Source: Thermoanaerobaculia bacterium
GTDB lineage: Bacteria > Acidobacteriota > Thermoanaerobaculia > Multivoradales > Multivoraceae
Length of the DNA: 64,000 nt
NCBI GenBank assembly: GCA_022823665.1
Contig: JAJEHN010000004.1
Location: forward strand, 1-64,000
Direction of reading: 5' to 3'
The position numbers and the translations under genes were made by a program. Of this stretch, positions 55,070-63,615 are shown one piece after another; positions within the stretch are counted from its first letter, which is position 1, and every line of letters begins with the position of its first letter. The notes under the pieces were generated by a model. The model was given only the letters and a program-made list of their open reading frames with translations, ran no database searches and was not told the DNA's origin.

Positions 55070-56961
55070 GCCTGCTGTCCTCCGTACATCGAATCGATCA
55101 GGGGGCGGTACTTCTCGTTCACGAACTTGCGCTTGAGCTTCATCGTCGGCGTGAGCTCGTCGTCCTCGGGGGTCAGTTCCTGGTCGATGAGGCGGAACTT
55201 CTTGACCTGTTCGACGCGCGCGAACTTCGCGTTGACGGCCTCCACCTGACCGTGGATCAGCTCGACGATCTTCTCCGCGGCACACAGGCTCTGGTAGTTG
55301 GTGAAGGGCACATGATGATCCTGAGCGTACTTGACGACGTTGTCGTGATCGATCATCACGAGGCAGGTCAGGTACTTGCGCTTGTCGCCGATCACCACCG
55401 CGTCGGCGATGTAGGGCGAGAACTTGAGCTGGTTCTCGATCTCGCTCGGCGTGATGTTCTTGCCGCCGGCCGTGATGATGATGTCCTTCATCCGGTCGGT
55501 GATCCTCAGGAAGCCCTCGTCGTCGATCTCGCCGACGTCGCCGGTGTGGAGCCAGCCGTCGCGAATCGTCTCGGCCGTCTTCTCCGGCTGGTTGAGGTAA
55601 CCCATGAAGACGAACTCTCCGCGGATCAGGATCTCGCCCTCCCCGGAGATCTTCACTTCGCCGTAGGGCACGGAGCGGCCGACGGTGCCGGGCTTGATGT
55701 CGTCCGGCCGAAGGATGGAGGCGATGCCGGTGTTCTCGGTCTGGCCATAGCCCTCCACCATGTCGATGCCGAGCGCGAGATACCAGCGGATCAGATCGGG
55801 TGAGATCGGCGCGGCGCCGGTGCCGATCCAGCGACAGCGGTCGAGGCCCAGGAACCTGCGGATGTTGCGCAGCACGAGCGCGTCGCCGACGCGGTAGGCG
55901 AGCTCCAGGAGCGCCCCCGGCTTCCTGCCCGCGAGGCGTCTGTCCGCTCGTTTGAAGCCGATCCCTATCGCCTTGCCATACGCCCATCGCTGCAGGAAGG
56001 TGGCGTCGGAGAGGGCGATGCTGATGGCCGAGTAGAACTTCTCCCACACGCGCGGCACCGAGAAGAACAGCGTCGGCTGGATCTCCTGGGCGTTCTCGGG
56101 CACCGTTTCCGGGTTCTCGACGAAGTTGAGCTTCGTGCCGGTATAGAGGGAGCCGTAGACGAAGATGCGCTCTGCGATGTGGCACAGCGGCAGGAAGGCC
56201 ATGCGCTCGTCGTCCTCGCCCTGCGAGAGGACGTGCGGGGCGTTGACGCACTGGAAGACGAGGTTGTGGTGGCTGATCATCGCCCCCTTCGGAGGCCCGG
56301 TGGTGCCGGAGGTGTAGACGAGGATCGCGAGGTCTTCGGGCTTCGCCAGCTCCAGGCACTCGGCCCAGGCCCCGGGGTGGAGCTCGTCCTGTTCGCGACC
56401 GAGCGCGAGCAGGTCGTCGTAGCTCATGGCCCGCGGATCCTCGAAGTCCCGCAGGCCCTCCATGTCGAAGATGACGATCTGCTCCAGCGTGGGGCACTTT
56501 TCGCGCACGTCGAGCACCTTGTCGAGCTGCTCCTCGTCTTCGACGAACATCACCTTGCAGCCCGAGTCGTTGACCAGGTAGTCCACCTGCTCGGCCGCAT
56601 CCGTCGGGTAGATCCCCGCGCACACGCCGCCGACGCCGAGCACCCCCATGTCGGCGAACATCCACTCGACGATCGTGTTGGAGAGGATGCAGGCGACGTC
56701 GCCCTTGCCGAAGCCGAGCGACCGCAGCCCCAGCCCCGTGTGGCGCGCCTTCTCGCCGAAGGTGCGCCAGGAGACGTCCTGCCAGATGCCGAAGTCCTTC
56801 TCCCGCATCGCGATGCGGTCGCCGTACTTCTCGACGCGGCTCCAGAACATCGTCGGCACGGTGCCGGCGAAGCTCGTGTCGCGCCAGATCTCGAGCTCGC
56901 GGCCGTCGTCGGCCCTGCGCGTCTCACGCACGAGGTCCGGATTCGATTCGGGGCCGCCCAT
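55066..56961 (-). CDS. long-chain acyl-CoA synthetase (AMP-dependent)
   Basis: A 631-residue adenylate-forming ligase that activates a fatty or other carboxylic acid to its CoA ester. It has the P-loop-like VYTSGTTGPPKGAM motif, EGYGQTENTG (A5), WLHTGDVGEIDDEGFLRITDR (A7-A8) and a C-terminal lid ending TPTMKLKRKFV. The ATG at 56961 is chosen because GGAGGTGAGC precedes it; it starts 2 nt after the LivF stop. Such enzymes occur inside Liv-type ABC operons, where they trap imported acids. Confidence 0.93.
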   Translation of the reverse strand: MGGPESNPDLVRETRRADDGRELEIWRDTSFAGTVPTMFWSRVEKYGDRIAMREKDFGIWQDVSWRTFGEKARHTGLGLRSLGFGKGDVACILSNTIVEWMFADMGVLGVGGVCAGIYPTDAAEQVDYLVNDSGCKVMFVEDEEQLDKVLDVREKCPTLEQIVIFDMEGLRDFEDPRAMSYDDLLALGREQDELHPGAWAECLELAKPEDLAILVYTSGTTGPPKGAMISHHNLVFQCVNAPHVLSQGEDDERMAFLPLCHIAERIFVYGSLYTGTKLNFVENPETVPENAQEIQPTLFFSVPRVWEKFYSAISIALSDATFLQRWAYGKAIGIGFKRADRRLAGRKPGALLELAYRVGDALVLRNIRRFLGLDRCRWIGTGAAPISPDLIRWYLALGIDMVEGYGQTENTGIASILRPDDIKPGTVGRSVPYGEVKISGEGEILIRGEFVFMGYLNQPEKTAETIRDGWLHTGDVGEIDDEGFLRITDRMKDIIITAGGKNITPSEIENQLKFSPYIADAVVIGDKRKYLTCLVMIDHDNVVKYAQDHHVPFTNYQSLCAAEKIVELIHGQVEAVNAKFARVEQVKKFRLIDQELTPEDDELTPTMKLKRKFVNEKYRPLIDSMYGGQQA

Positions 56962-56963
56962 GC

Positions 56964-57728
56964 TCACCTCCAGGTCTTGCGCTTCTTCCACCGGCGGACC
57001 CCCCTCGGCATCTGGTCCTTCATGCCGAGGTAGAACTCCTGGATGTCCGGCGAACTCTCGAGCTTCTCGCAGGTGTCGTCCATGACCACCCTTCCGTTCT
57101 CGAGCACGTAGCCGTAGTGCGAGTGCCGCAGCGCGACGTGGGCGTTCTGCTCGACGACGAGGATCGTCATGCCCGCCTCCTCGTTGATGCGCCTGATGAT
57201 CTCGAAGATCTGGTGGACCAGGATCGGAGACAGGCCGAGCGACGGCTCGTCGAGCAGCAGCATCTTCGGATGCGCCATCAGGGCGCGTCCGATGGCGAGC
57301 ATCTGCTGCTCGCCGCCGGAGAGCTGGCTCGCCGGTTGCGAGCCCCGGTCGGCGAGCGCCGGGAAGTAGTCGTAGACGCGCTCGAGATCGCCGGCGATGC
57401 CGGCGCGGTCGCGGCGGCTGAAGGCGCCCATGCGCAGGTTCTCGTTCACCGAGAGGAAGGGAAAGACCTCCCGGCCCTCCGGCACGTGGCTCAGGCCGAG
57501 GCGCATGACGGCGTCGGGATCGCGACGCGCTATGTCCTCGCCGGCGAAGAGGATCTCGCCCTTCTGGGGATCCATCACGCCGGAGATCGTCCGGAGGATG
57601 GTCGTCTTGCCCGCGCCGTTGGCGCCCAGCACGGCGACGATCCGGCCTTCGGGCACCGCGAGGCTGACGCCGCGGATCGCCATGATCGGACCGTAGTAGG
57701 TCTCGACGTTCTTGAGCTCCAGCAGCAC
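56964..57728 (-). CDS. livF: Liv-type ABC transporter ATPase
   Basis: A 254-residue ATP-binding subunit. Walker A is GANGAGKTTI, the signature is QLSGGEQQMLAIGRAL and Walker B LLLDEPSLGLSP. The short ATPase with VERVYDYFPAL-like spacing matches LivF. It begins with GTG one base after the LivG stop. The C-terminal tail (GVRRWKKRKTWR) is unusually basic. Confidence 0.93.
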   Translation of the reverse strand: MLLELKNVETYYGPIMAIRGVSLAVPEGRIVAVLGANGAGKTTILRTISGVMDPQKGEILFAGEDIARRDPDAVMRLGLSHVPEGREVFPFLSVNENLRMGAFSRRDRAGIAGDLERVYDYFPALADRGSQPASQLSGGEQQMLAIGRALMAHPKMLLLDEPSLGLSPILVHQIFEIIRRINEEAGMTILVVEQNAHVALRHSHYGYVLENGRVVMDDTCEKLESSPDIQEFYLGMKDQMPRGVRRWKKRKTWR

Positions 57729-57729
57729 T

Positions 57730-58491
57730 TCAGTCCGCTCCCAGGTAGGCGTCGACGACGGCGGGGTTCTTCTGCACCTCCGCGGGGCTGCCCTCCGCGA
57801 TCACGCGACCTTCGTTGAGCGCGAGCACCCGCCCCGCGACCCGGCTCACGAGACCCATGTCGTGCGCCACCATGACGACCGTGACGCCGAGGTCGCGGTT
57901 GATGTCCTCGATCCAGAATCCCATGTCCTCGCTCTCCTCGGGGTTGAGCCCCGAGGTCGGCTCGTCGAGGAGCAGCAGCTTCGGCTCCAGGCAGAGAGCG
58001 CGGCCCACCTCCACGACCTTGCGCACCCCGTAGGGCAGGTTCGCGATCCTCTGCTCGCGGTAGTGGGCTAGCTCGAGGAGGTCGATGACGTCTTCCACGC
58101 GGCGCCGGTGCTCGAGCTCCTCCCGCCTCACCGAGGGGAGGAACAGGAGGTGGGACAGCGCCGTCGAGCGCCGGTGGACGTGACGGCCGATCAGGAGGTT
58201 CTGCAGAACGGTGGCGTGCTCGAAGAGCTCGATGTTCTGGAAGGTGCGCGCGAGGCCGAGCGGCGCGATGCGATGCGCCGGCAGCGAGGTGATGTCGCGG
58301 CCCGCGAACCGGACGCTCCCGCCGTCGGGGAAGTAGATGCCGCTCACCAGGTTGAAGAGCGTCGTCTTGCCGGCTCCGTTCGGTCCGATGATGGCGAAGA
58401 CCTCGCCCTCCTCGACCTCGAAGCTCACGTCGTCGACGGCACGAATGCCCCCGAAGCTGATCGACAGATCCTCGACGGCGAGGTAGCTCAC
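57730..58491 (-). CDS. livG: Liv-type ABC transporter ATPase
   Basis: A 253-residue ATPase with Walker A GPNGAGKTTLFN, LARTFQNIELFEHATVLQNL, signature NLPYGVRKVVEVGRAL (YGxRK variant typical of LivG) and Walker B LLLDEPTSGLNPEE. The GTG at 58491 overlaps the LivM stop as GTGA. Confidence 0.93.
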   Translation of the reverse strand: MSYLAVEDLSISFGGIRAVDDVSFEVEEGEVFAIIGPNGAGKTTLFNLVSGIYFPDGGSVRFAGRDITSLPAHRIAPLGLARTFQNIELFEHATVLQNLLIGRHVHRRSTALSHLLFLPSVRREELEHRRRVEDVIDLLELAHYREQRIANLPYGVRKVVEVGRALCLEPKLLLLDEPTSGLNPEESEDMGFWIEDINRDLGVTVVMVAHDMGLVSRVAGRVLALNEGRVIAEGSPAEVQKNPAVVDAYLGAD

Positions 58492-59564
58492 CTCAATCGC
58501 TCCGTGCGCAGGTAGGTCTTCTGGCGCCGGTGCGTCGCCCGGCGGTAGAGCGGGAACAACTGGAAGTAGCTCTTGATCTTGAGCCAGCGGCCGAAGATGC
58601 CCTGGGGCTCGAAGAGGATGACCAGCACGAGGATGAGGCCGAAGATGCCCGGCTCCAGGCCGGGCGCCTGGGCGATCTGCGGCGGCAGCGTGTCGCGGGC
58701 GATGGCGAGAAGCTGAGGCAGGAAGCCGATGAAGAGCGCGCCGTAGATGACGCCCCGCATCGAACCGACCCCGCCGACCACCACCATCAGCAGGAGCTGC
58801 AGCGAGATGAGGAACGTGAAGGCGTCGGGCGAGAGGTAGCCGAGGCGATGCGCGAAGAGAGCGCCGGCGAGGCCGGTGATGCCGGCGCTGAGAGCGAAGG
58901 CGAGGGTCTTGTAGACGGCCAGGTTGATGCCGACGCTCTCCGCCGAGATCTCCGAGTCGCGGATGGCGACCATGGCTCTTCCCGTCGAGGACCGCAGGAT
59001 GTTGAGCGCCATGAGCAGCGTGACGACGAGGAGCGCGAGCGTCAGGTAGTAGCGCTGCCAGCCTTCGGTGAGCGGCATCCCGAAGAGGCTCGGCTGCGGC
59101 ACGGCGAGGCCGCGAAAACCCCCGGTGAGCCACTCGGCGCGCGAGATCGTCTGCTCGGTGAGCATGGCGAAGGCCAGGGTGGCGATGGCGAGATAGATGC
59201 CCGTCATCCGGAGCGCGATCCACCCCACGCCGGCGCCGACGAGCGCCGAGACCAGGACCGCCGCGAGGAGCGAGAGGAGAAACGGGACGCCGGCGCCCAG
59301 AAGGAGCGAGTGGGTGTAGGCGCCGATCGCCAGGAACGCCGCGTGGCCCAGGCTCACCTGGCCGGTGTAGCCCACGAGCAGCATCAGACCGACGCCGGCG
59401 ATCGCGTAGATCATCACCAGGTTGAGCTCGCCCAGGTAGAAGGTGCCGAGCGCCGCCGGCGCCGCGACGACCAGCACGAGGAGCAGGCCGTACCAGAACC
59501 GGTCGCCACCGTGCTTCAGGTGGTCGATGTCCTGGTTGTAGTGGGTCTTGAAGAGGAACCGCAT
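58488..59564 (-). CDS. livM: Liv-type ABC transporter permease
   Basis: A 358-residue inner-membrane permease with about nine hydrophobic segments. LivM landmarks are LVGYTGQVSLGHAAFLAIGAY, GRAMVAIRDSEISAESVGI and GGVGSMRGVIYGAL. It starts 15 nt after the LivH stop. Confidence 0.93.
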   Translation of the reverse strand: MRFLFKTHYNQDIDHLKHGGDRFWYGLLLVLVVAAPAALGTFYLGELNLVMIYAIAGVGLMLLVGYTGQVSLGHAAFLAIGAYTHSLLLGAGVPFLLSLLAAVLVSALVGAGVGWIALRMTGIYLAIATLAFAMLTEQTISRAEWLTGGFRGLAVPQPSLFGMPLTEGWQRYYLTLALLVVTLLMALNILRSSTGRAMVAIRDSEISAESVGINLAVYKTLAFALSAGITGLAGALFAHRLGYLSPDAFTFLISLQLLLMVVVGGVGSMRGVIYGALFIGFLPQLLAIARDTLPPQIAQAPGLEPGIFGLILVLVILFEPQGIFGRWLKIKSYFQLFPLYRRATHRRQKTYLRTERLR

Positions 59565-59579
59565 GATGCTCGCCGGCCG

Positions 59580-60452
59580 TCAGACTTTCTTGCGCTGAAT
59601 CTGCGCGAACAGGCCTTCGGGCCGCAGGATCAGGGCCAGGATGAGAATGCCGTAGGCGGCCATCTCCTGGAAGCCGGCGGGCAGGTAGACCCCCGCGAAC
59701 TGCTCGGAGACGCCGATGATCCAGCCGCCGAGCAGCGCGCCGGGGATCGAGCCGAAGCCGCCGATCACCGCGGCCGCGAAGGCCTTGATCCCGATGAACC
59801 CCATCCCGGGCTGGACGAGCGAGACGGGCGCCAGGAGGATCCCGGCCACGGCGGCGACGCCAGCGGAGATCGCCCACACGAGGGAGAAGACCCGCTTGAC
59901 CGGGATGCCGACGTAGTAGGCCGCGAGCTGGTTCTGCGAGGTGGCCTGCATGCCGATGCCGAGCCGCGTGTGGCGGAAGAAGAGGAACAGCACCACGCAG
60001 AGGATGAGGGTGCCCAGCAGGATCGCGAGGTTCTCGTAGCTCACGACGACTCCGCCGACACGCAGCGACTCGCCGGTGTACGGCGTGGGAAAGCTCCGCG
60101 GGTCGTAGCCCCACACGAGTCCCGCCACGGCGCGGAAGATGAAGCCCAGCCCGATCGTCAGCATCACGATGGCGAACTGCGGTTCGCCCAGAACGCGGCG
60201 CAGCACGAAGGCGTCGAGCAGATAGCCGAAGACCGCCAGCGCCAGGACGGACAGGAACAGCCCCAGCACCCAGGGCATGCCGACGTCGCCGATCAGGGTC
60301 ACCGCCATGAAGGCGCCCAGCATCATCAGGTCGCCCTGGGCGAAGTTCACCATCTCAGTCGCCTTGTAGACCAGGACGAAGCCGAGAGCGATCAGGCCGT
60401 AGATACAGCCGACCGCCAGACCATTGACGAGAACCTGCAGGAGCTGACTCAG
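59580..60452 (-). CDS. livH: Liv-type ABC transporter permease, CTG start
   Basis: A 290-residue permease. The family N-terminus VNGLAVGCIYGLIALGFVLVY is encoded upstream of the first ATG (60353). No ATG, GTG or TTG precedes it in frame before a TAG at 60464-60462. The only workable start is CTG at 60452, with GGGAG five bases upstream. Other landmarks are MVNFAQGDLMMLGAF and FAAAVIGGFGSIPGALLGG. It lies 39 nt after the selenoprotein gene, so that gene heads the transporter operon. Confidence 0.9.
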   Translation of the reverse strand: MSQLLQVLVNGLAVGCIYGLIALGFVLVYKATEMVNFAQGDLMMLGAFMAVTLIGDVGMPWVLGLFLSVLALAVFGYLLDAFVLRRVLGEPQFAIVMLTIGLGFIFRAVAGLVWGYDPRSFPTPYTGESLRVGGVVVSYENLAILLGTLILCVVLFLFFRHTRLGIGMQATSQNQLAAYYVGIPVKRVFSLVWAISAGVAAVAGILLAPVSLVQPGMGFIGIKAFAAAVIGGFGSIPGALLGGWIIGVSEQFAGVYLPAGFQEMAAYGILILALILRPEGLFAQIQRKKV

Positions 60453-60491
60453 AGTGTCTCCCTACCGCGAAGCCGCGACATGTCGCCGATG

Positions 60492-61739
60492 CTAGCTGTA
60501 CGGCTCGACGCCGGGCATCAGGTCATCCATGTAGACGCGGGGGACCATGGCGCGGCGGCCGAACATGCCGAGCGCCCGGTGCTCCGATCCGGCGAGTCGG
60601 ACCGCGGAGGCGCCGATCAGCCGCGCCAGGGCCGTCTCGCGCCAGAACCAGTCCCGCAGCTCGAGCGAAGTGGCCCGGCCGGGGCGGCCCTGGGCTGCCT
60701 CCATGTACCAGGTGCGCAGGTCGTCGCAGCCGAGCCGCACCCACTCCGGCAACGGCAGGTTCGTGGCGACCGACGGGTCGTTCGCGCCGCCCGCCAGTTC
60801 GCTCAGTCCGCGGATGATCTGCTCATGGTTCAGGCCGCTCGCCGCGGGCGCGGACCGGCCGCGGCGCGCCGCGTAGACCTCCTGCCAGGGAGCGAGACGG
60901 CGCAGTTCCGCGAGGACCTCGCCTGCCAGCCCCGCATCGTTCCCGGCGGCCCCGGAAAACGAGACCGGGCAGGACCAGCCGGGGCCGTCGTCGTCATCGG
61001 CGCCAGCAACGGCGGGCGCATCGTCCGGAAAGTCCTCGAGGACGACCGGACCGTCCCGGCGCTCCAGCAAGCCGAGCGCCGCGCGCAGGACGCGGCGCTG
61101 GAAGTCCGGTTCGTGAGGCGCGCCGAACGGCCGTCCCAGCTCGAACGGCACCCACAGGAACCGGGGCAGTTCCATCCGCTCCGTGTTGACCCGCACCAGG
61201 CTGATGCCCGTCGTCGCGATGCCTTCGTCTTCCAGGAAGTGACTCACCGCGCCCACGGCGCGGGTGCAGTTCGGTCACACGGGACAGAGGCAGACCGCCT
61301 CCACCTCGTCCTCCCTTAGCCGCGCGGCGAGTTCGCGCACCGTCGGTTCGATCGCCTCGGGCGGCCAGCCGGCGCCCATCAACGAGTAGTGGAAATCGGC
61401 CACCGAGCCGATCTCCCCCTCGCTCTCCAGCTCGCGCAGGCGATCGAGCGGGAAGACCACGTTCACGTCCTCGCGGAAGCCGGTCCGGTCGAAGTGGACG
61501 GAGGAGTGGGTCATCGTCAGGTCGCTGGTCGAGATCGAGCCGGGGATCACCCGGTAGCTCAGGTCGACCGTCGAAAAGGCCCGGTCGCCCACCCGGTGCA
61601 GGCCGGCCGAAGTCACGAGCGCCACCCGGCGCTCGGAAAGCGGCGGACCCTCCATCCAGGGCCGCGTCGCGAACGGTACGCACTCCTTCGCCACCACGTG
61701 GGCGGCTTCGACCTCGGGCATGTCGGACAAACGGACCAT
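60492..61739 (-). CDS. GrdB/PrdB-family selenoprotein
   Basis: Read through one in-frame TGA (61277-61275), this is a 415-residue protein of the glycine/betaine/sarcosine/D-proline reductase selenoprotein B family. The N-terminal part is typical: ALVTSAGLHRVGDRAFS, MTHSSVHFDRTGFREDVN, VFPLDRLRELESEGEIGSV, then the active site CLCPV-U-PN-C with Sec155 and Cys158. About 170 residues after the redox domain are extra compared with PrdB. ATG at 61739 has AAGGA upstream. The partner subunits of classical Grd/Prd reductases are absent nearby, so the reaction is unknown. It is the first gene of the Liv/acyl-CoA synthetase operon. Confidence 0.9.
61245..61266 (-). promoter_or_regulatory. bacterial SECIS-like hairpin
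   Basis: In the mRNA a 9-bp stem (CACC, bulged C, GCGCC pairing with GGCGC and GGUG) closes a GUG loop. It begins 9 nt after the UGA codon and the loop is about 22-24 nt from its U, the range expected for SelB-binding bacterial SECIS elements. The GC-rich background makes chance hairpins fairly likely, so the position and the loop GU matter most. Confidence 0.6.
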
Positions 61740-61839
61740 CGGTTTCCTTGCGACCCCGCCGGGGGGCTGATACATCTTAGGACTGATCCACAGAGCCAAG
61801 TGATCCGGCTACGCCACCGACCAGCAGGGAGTGACGTCC

Positions 61840-63342
61840 ATGAGCATTGCCGCCTCCGTAGCCACCCGAGTCCCGGCCGCCCGCATCGACCTGGACGACC
61901 CCGGTCTGCTCCGAGCCCAGGCCTACATCGACGGCCGGTGGGTCGACGCGGACTCCGGCGAGACCTTCGCCGTCGAGAACCCGGCCACGGGCGAGACCCT
62001 GGCCGAGGTCGCCTGCTGCGGCGGCGCCGAAACGAGTCGCGCCATCGAGGCCGCCGCAACGGCCTTCGAGCAGTGGCGGCACACCACGGCCAAGGAGCGC
62101 GCCGCGCTGCTGCGACGCTGGTTCGACCTGATGATGGAGAGCCAGGAAGACCTGGCGCAGATGATGACGGCCGAACAGGGCAAGCCCCTCTTCGAGGCCC
62201 GCGGGGAGATCGCCTACGGCGCCAGCTACGTCGAGTGGTTCGCCGAAGAGGCCAAGCGGGTCTACGGCGACACGATCCCCCAGCCTTCCAACGACAAGCG
62301 GGTCGTCTGCATCAAGCAGCCGGTGGGAGTGGTGGCCTGCATCACGCCCTGGAACTTCCCCAACGCCATGCTCGCGCGCAAGATCGCACCGGCCCTCGCG
62401 GCCGGCTGCACCGTGGTCTGCAAGCCTGCCAACGAGACGCCCCTGTCGGCCAACGCACTGGCCGAGCTGGCGGAGCGGGCGGGCATCCCGGCCGGCGTGA
62501 TCAACATCCTCTGCGGCCAGACCGAGGAGATCGGCAAGGAACTGACGTCCAACCCGACCGTTCGCAAGCTCACCTTCACCGGCTCGACGGCGGTGGGCAA
62601 GCTGCTGATGACCCAATGCGCGGGCACGATGAAGCGGATGTCGATGGAACTGGGCGGCAACGCGCCCTTCATCGTGTTCGACGACGCCGACCTGGACGCG
62701 GCCGTGGCCGGCGCGATGATCTGCAAGTTCCGCAACGCGGGCCAGACCTGCGTCTGCGCCAACCGCATCCTGGTCCAGGAAGGCGTCTACGACGAGTTCG
62801 CCGAGAAGCTCGCCGCGGCGGTGGCCGGAATCAAGATGGGCGACGGCACCGAGGAGGGCGTCACCGTGGGCCCGCTGATCAGCACCGAGGCCGTCGCGAA
62901 CGTGACGAGCCGCGTCACCGACGCGGTGGACCGGGGCGCCACCGTCGAGATCGGCGGCGGCCCGTCCGATCTCGGCGACTGCTTCGTCCAGCCCACGATC
63001 CTCACCGGCGTGACGGACGACATGCGCGTCTTCCGCGAGGAGATCTTCGGACCCATCGCGCCGCTCTTGAAGTTCAGCACGGAAGAGGAAGCGATCGCCA
63101 TGGCCAACGACACCGAGTTCGGCCTGGCCAGCTACTTCTACGCCCGCGACGTCGGCCGCATCTGGCGGGTCAGCGAAGCGCTGGAGTACGGCATCGTCGG
63201 CATCAACGAAGGCATCATCTCCAACGAAATGGCCCCCTTCGGCGGCATGAAGGAATCCGGGCACGGCCGCGAAGGGTCGAAGTACGGGCTCGACGACTAC
63301 CTGGAGATCAAGTACATGTGTATCGGGGGGATTGAGGGGTAG
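61840..63342 (+). CDS. succinate-semialdehyde-type dehydrogenase
   Basis: NAD(P)+-dependent aldehyde dehydrogenase of 500 residues, closest in pattern to GabD. General base Glu270 (MELGGNAPF) and nucleophile Cys304 (NAGQTCVCANR) are present; the second Cys two residues later is typical of succinate-semialdehyde dehydrogenases. ITPWNFPNAMLARKIAPAL and FGGMKESGHGREGSKYG are GabD landmarks. AGGGAG precedes the ATG at 61840. It is divergent from the selenoprotein operon. Glutarate semialdehyde is an alternative substrate. Confidence 0.93.
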   Translation: MSIAASVATRVPAARIDLDDPGLLRAQAYIDGRWVDADSGETFAVENPATGETLAEVACCGGAETSRAIEAAATAFEQWRHTTAKERAALLRRWFDLMMESQEDLAQMMTAEQGKPLFEARGEIAYGASYVEWFAEEAKRVYGDTIPQPSNDKRVVCIKQPVGVVACITPWNFPNAMLARKIAPALAAGCTVVCKPANETPLSANALAELAERAGIPAGVINILCGQTEEIGKELTSNPTVRKLTFTGSTAVGKLLMTQCAGTMKRMSMELGGNAPFIVFDDADLDAAVAGAMICKFRNAGQTCVCANRILVQEGVYDEFAEKLAAAVAGIKMGDGTEEGVTVGPLISTEAVANVTSRVTDAVDRGATVEIGGGPSDLGDCFVQPTILTGVTDDMRVFREEIFGPIAPLLKFSTEEEAIAMANDTEFGLASYFYARDVGRIWRVSEALEYGIVGINEGIISNEMAPFGGMKESGHGREGSKYGLDDYLEIKYMCIGGIEG

Positions 63343-63353
63343 GGGAGGAAGGT

Positions 63354-63440
63354 CACCGGCCTGCGGCCGGTGGCTGTTTGCCTCGGGCTACGTCGCTTCG
63401 CGACTTCGCCCGAAGCGGGTCGGAAGACCCGCGCACCCAG
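63354..63440 (-). repeat. structured repeat, copy R7 (full length)
   Basis: Minus strand: CTGGGTGC tail, hairpin 1 GCGGGTC-TTCC-GACCCGC, a longer hairpin 2 (CGGGC/GCCCG around inner GTCGC-GAA-GCGAC), then hairpin 3 CACCGGCC-GCA-GGCCGGTG. It lies downstream of the aldehyde dehydrogenase and faces copy R8. Confidence 0.85.
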
Positions 63441-63543
63441 AGCACAGCCTTCCCAAAGCCAACATCTCTACTGCAAACACACAGTTCGAGGTGACGCCCT
63501 GACGGTTCCAGAACAGAACCGCGCCCGCACCCACGCCCTATCT

Positions 63544-63611
63544 CTGGGTGCGCGGGTCTTCTGACCCGCTCGCCGCCGAAGGCGGCCAGAGAACACGCCG
63601 GCCGAAGGCCG
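63544..63611 (+). repeat. structured repeat, copy R8 (full length)
   Basis: Plus strand: CTGGGTGC tail, hairpin 1 GCGGGTC-TTCT-GACCCGC, hairpin 2 GCCGCC-GAA-GGCGGC, spacer, hairpin 3 CGGCC-GAA-GGCCG. It is inverted relative to R7 with 103 bp between the tails. Its hairpin-3 end stops 4 nt before the MmgE/PrpD stop codon. Confidence 0.85.
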
Positions 63612-63615
63612 ACCC

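Noticed and set aside
60492..61256. Separate gene or frameshifted pseudogene downstream of a short GrdB-like protein
   Set aside because: Frame is unchanged across one TGA that falls at the family's Sec position; no frameshift is needed.
58530..61319. A 929-codon plus-strand open frame
   Set aside because: Antisense shadow of the LivHM and selenoprotein genes; product is a Glu/Asp/Arg/His-rich mix typical of such shadows.
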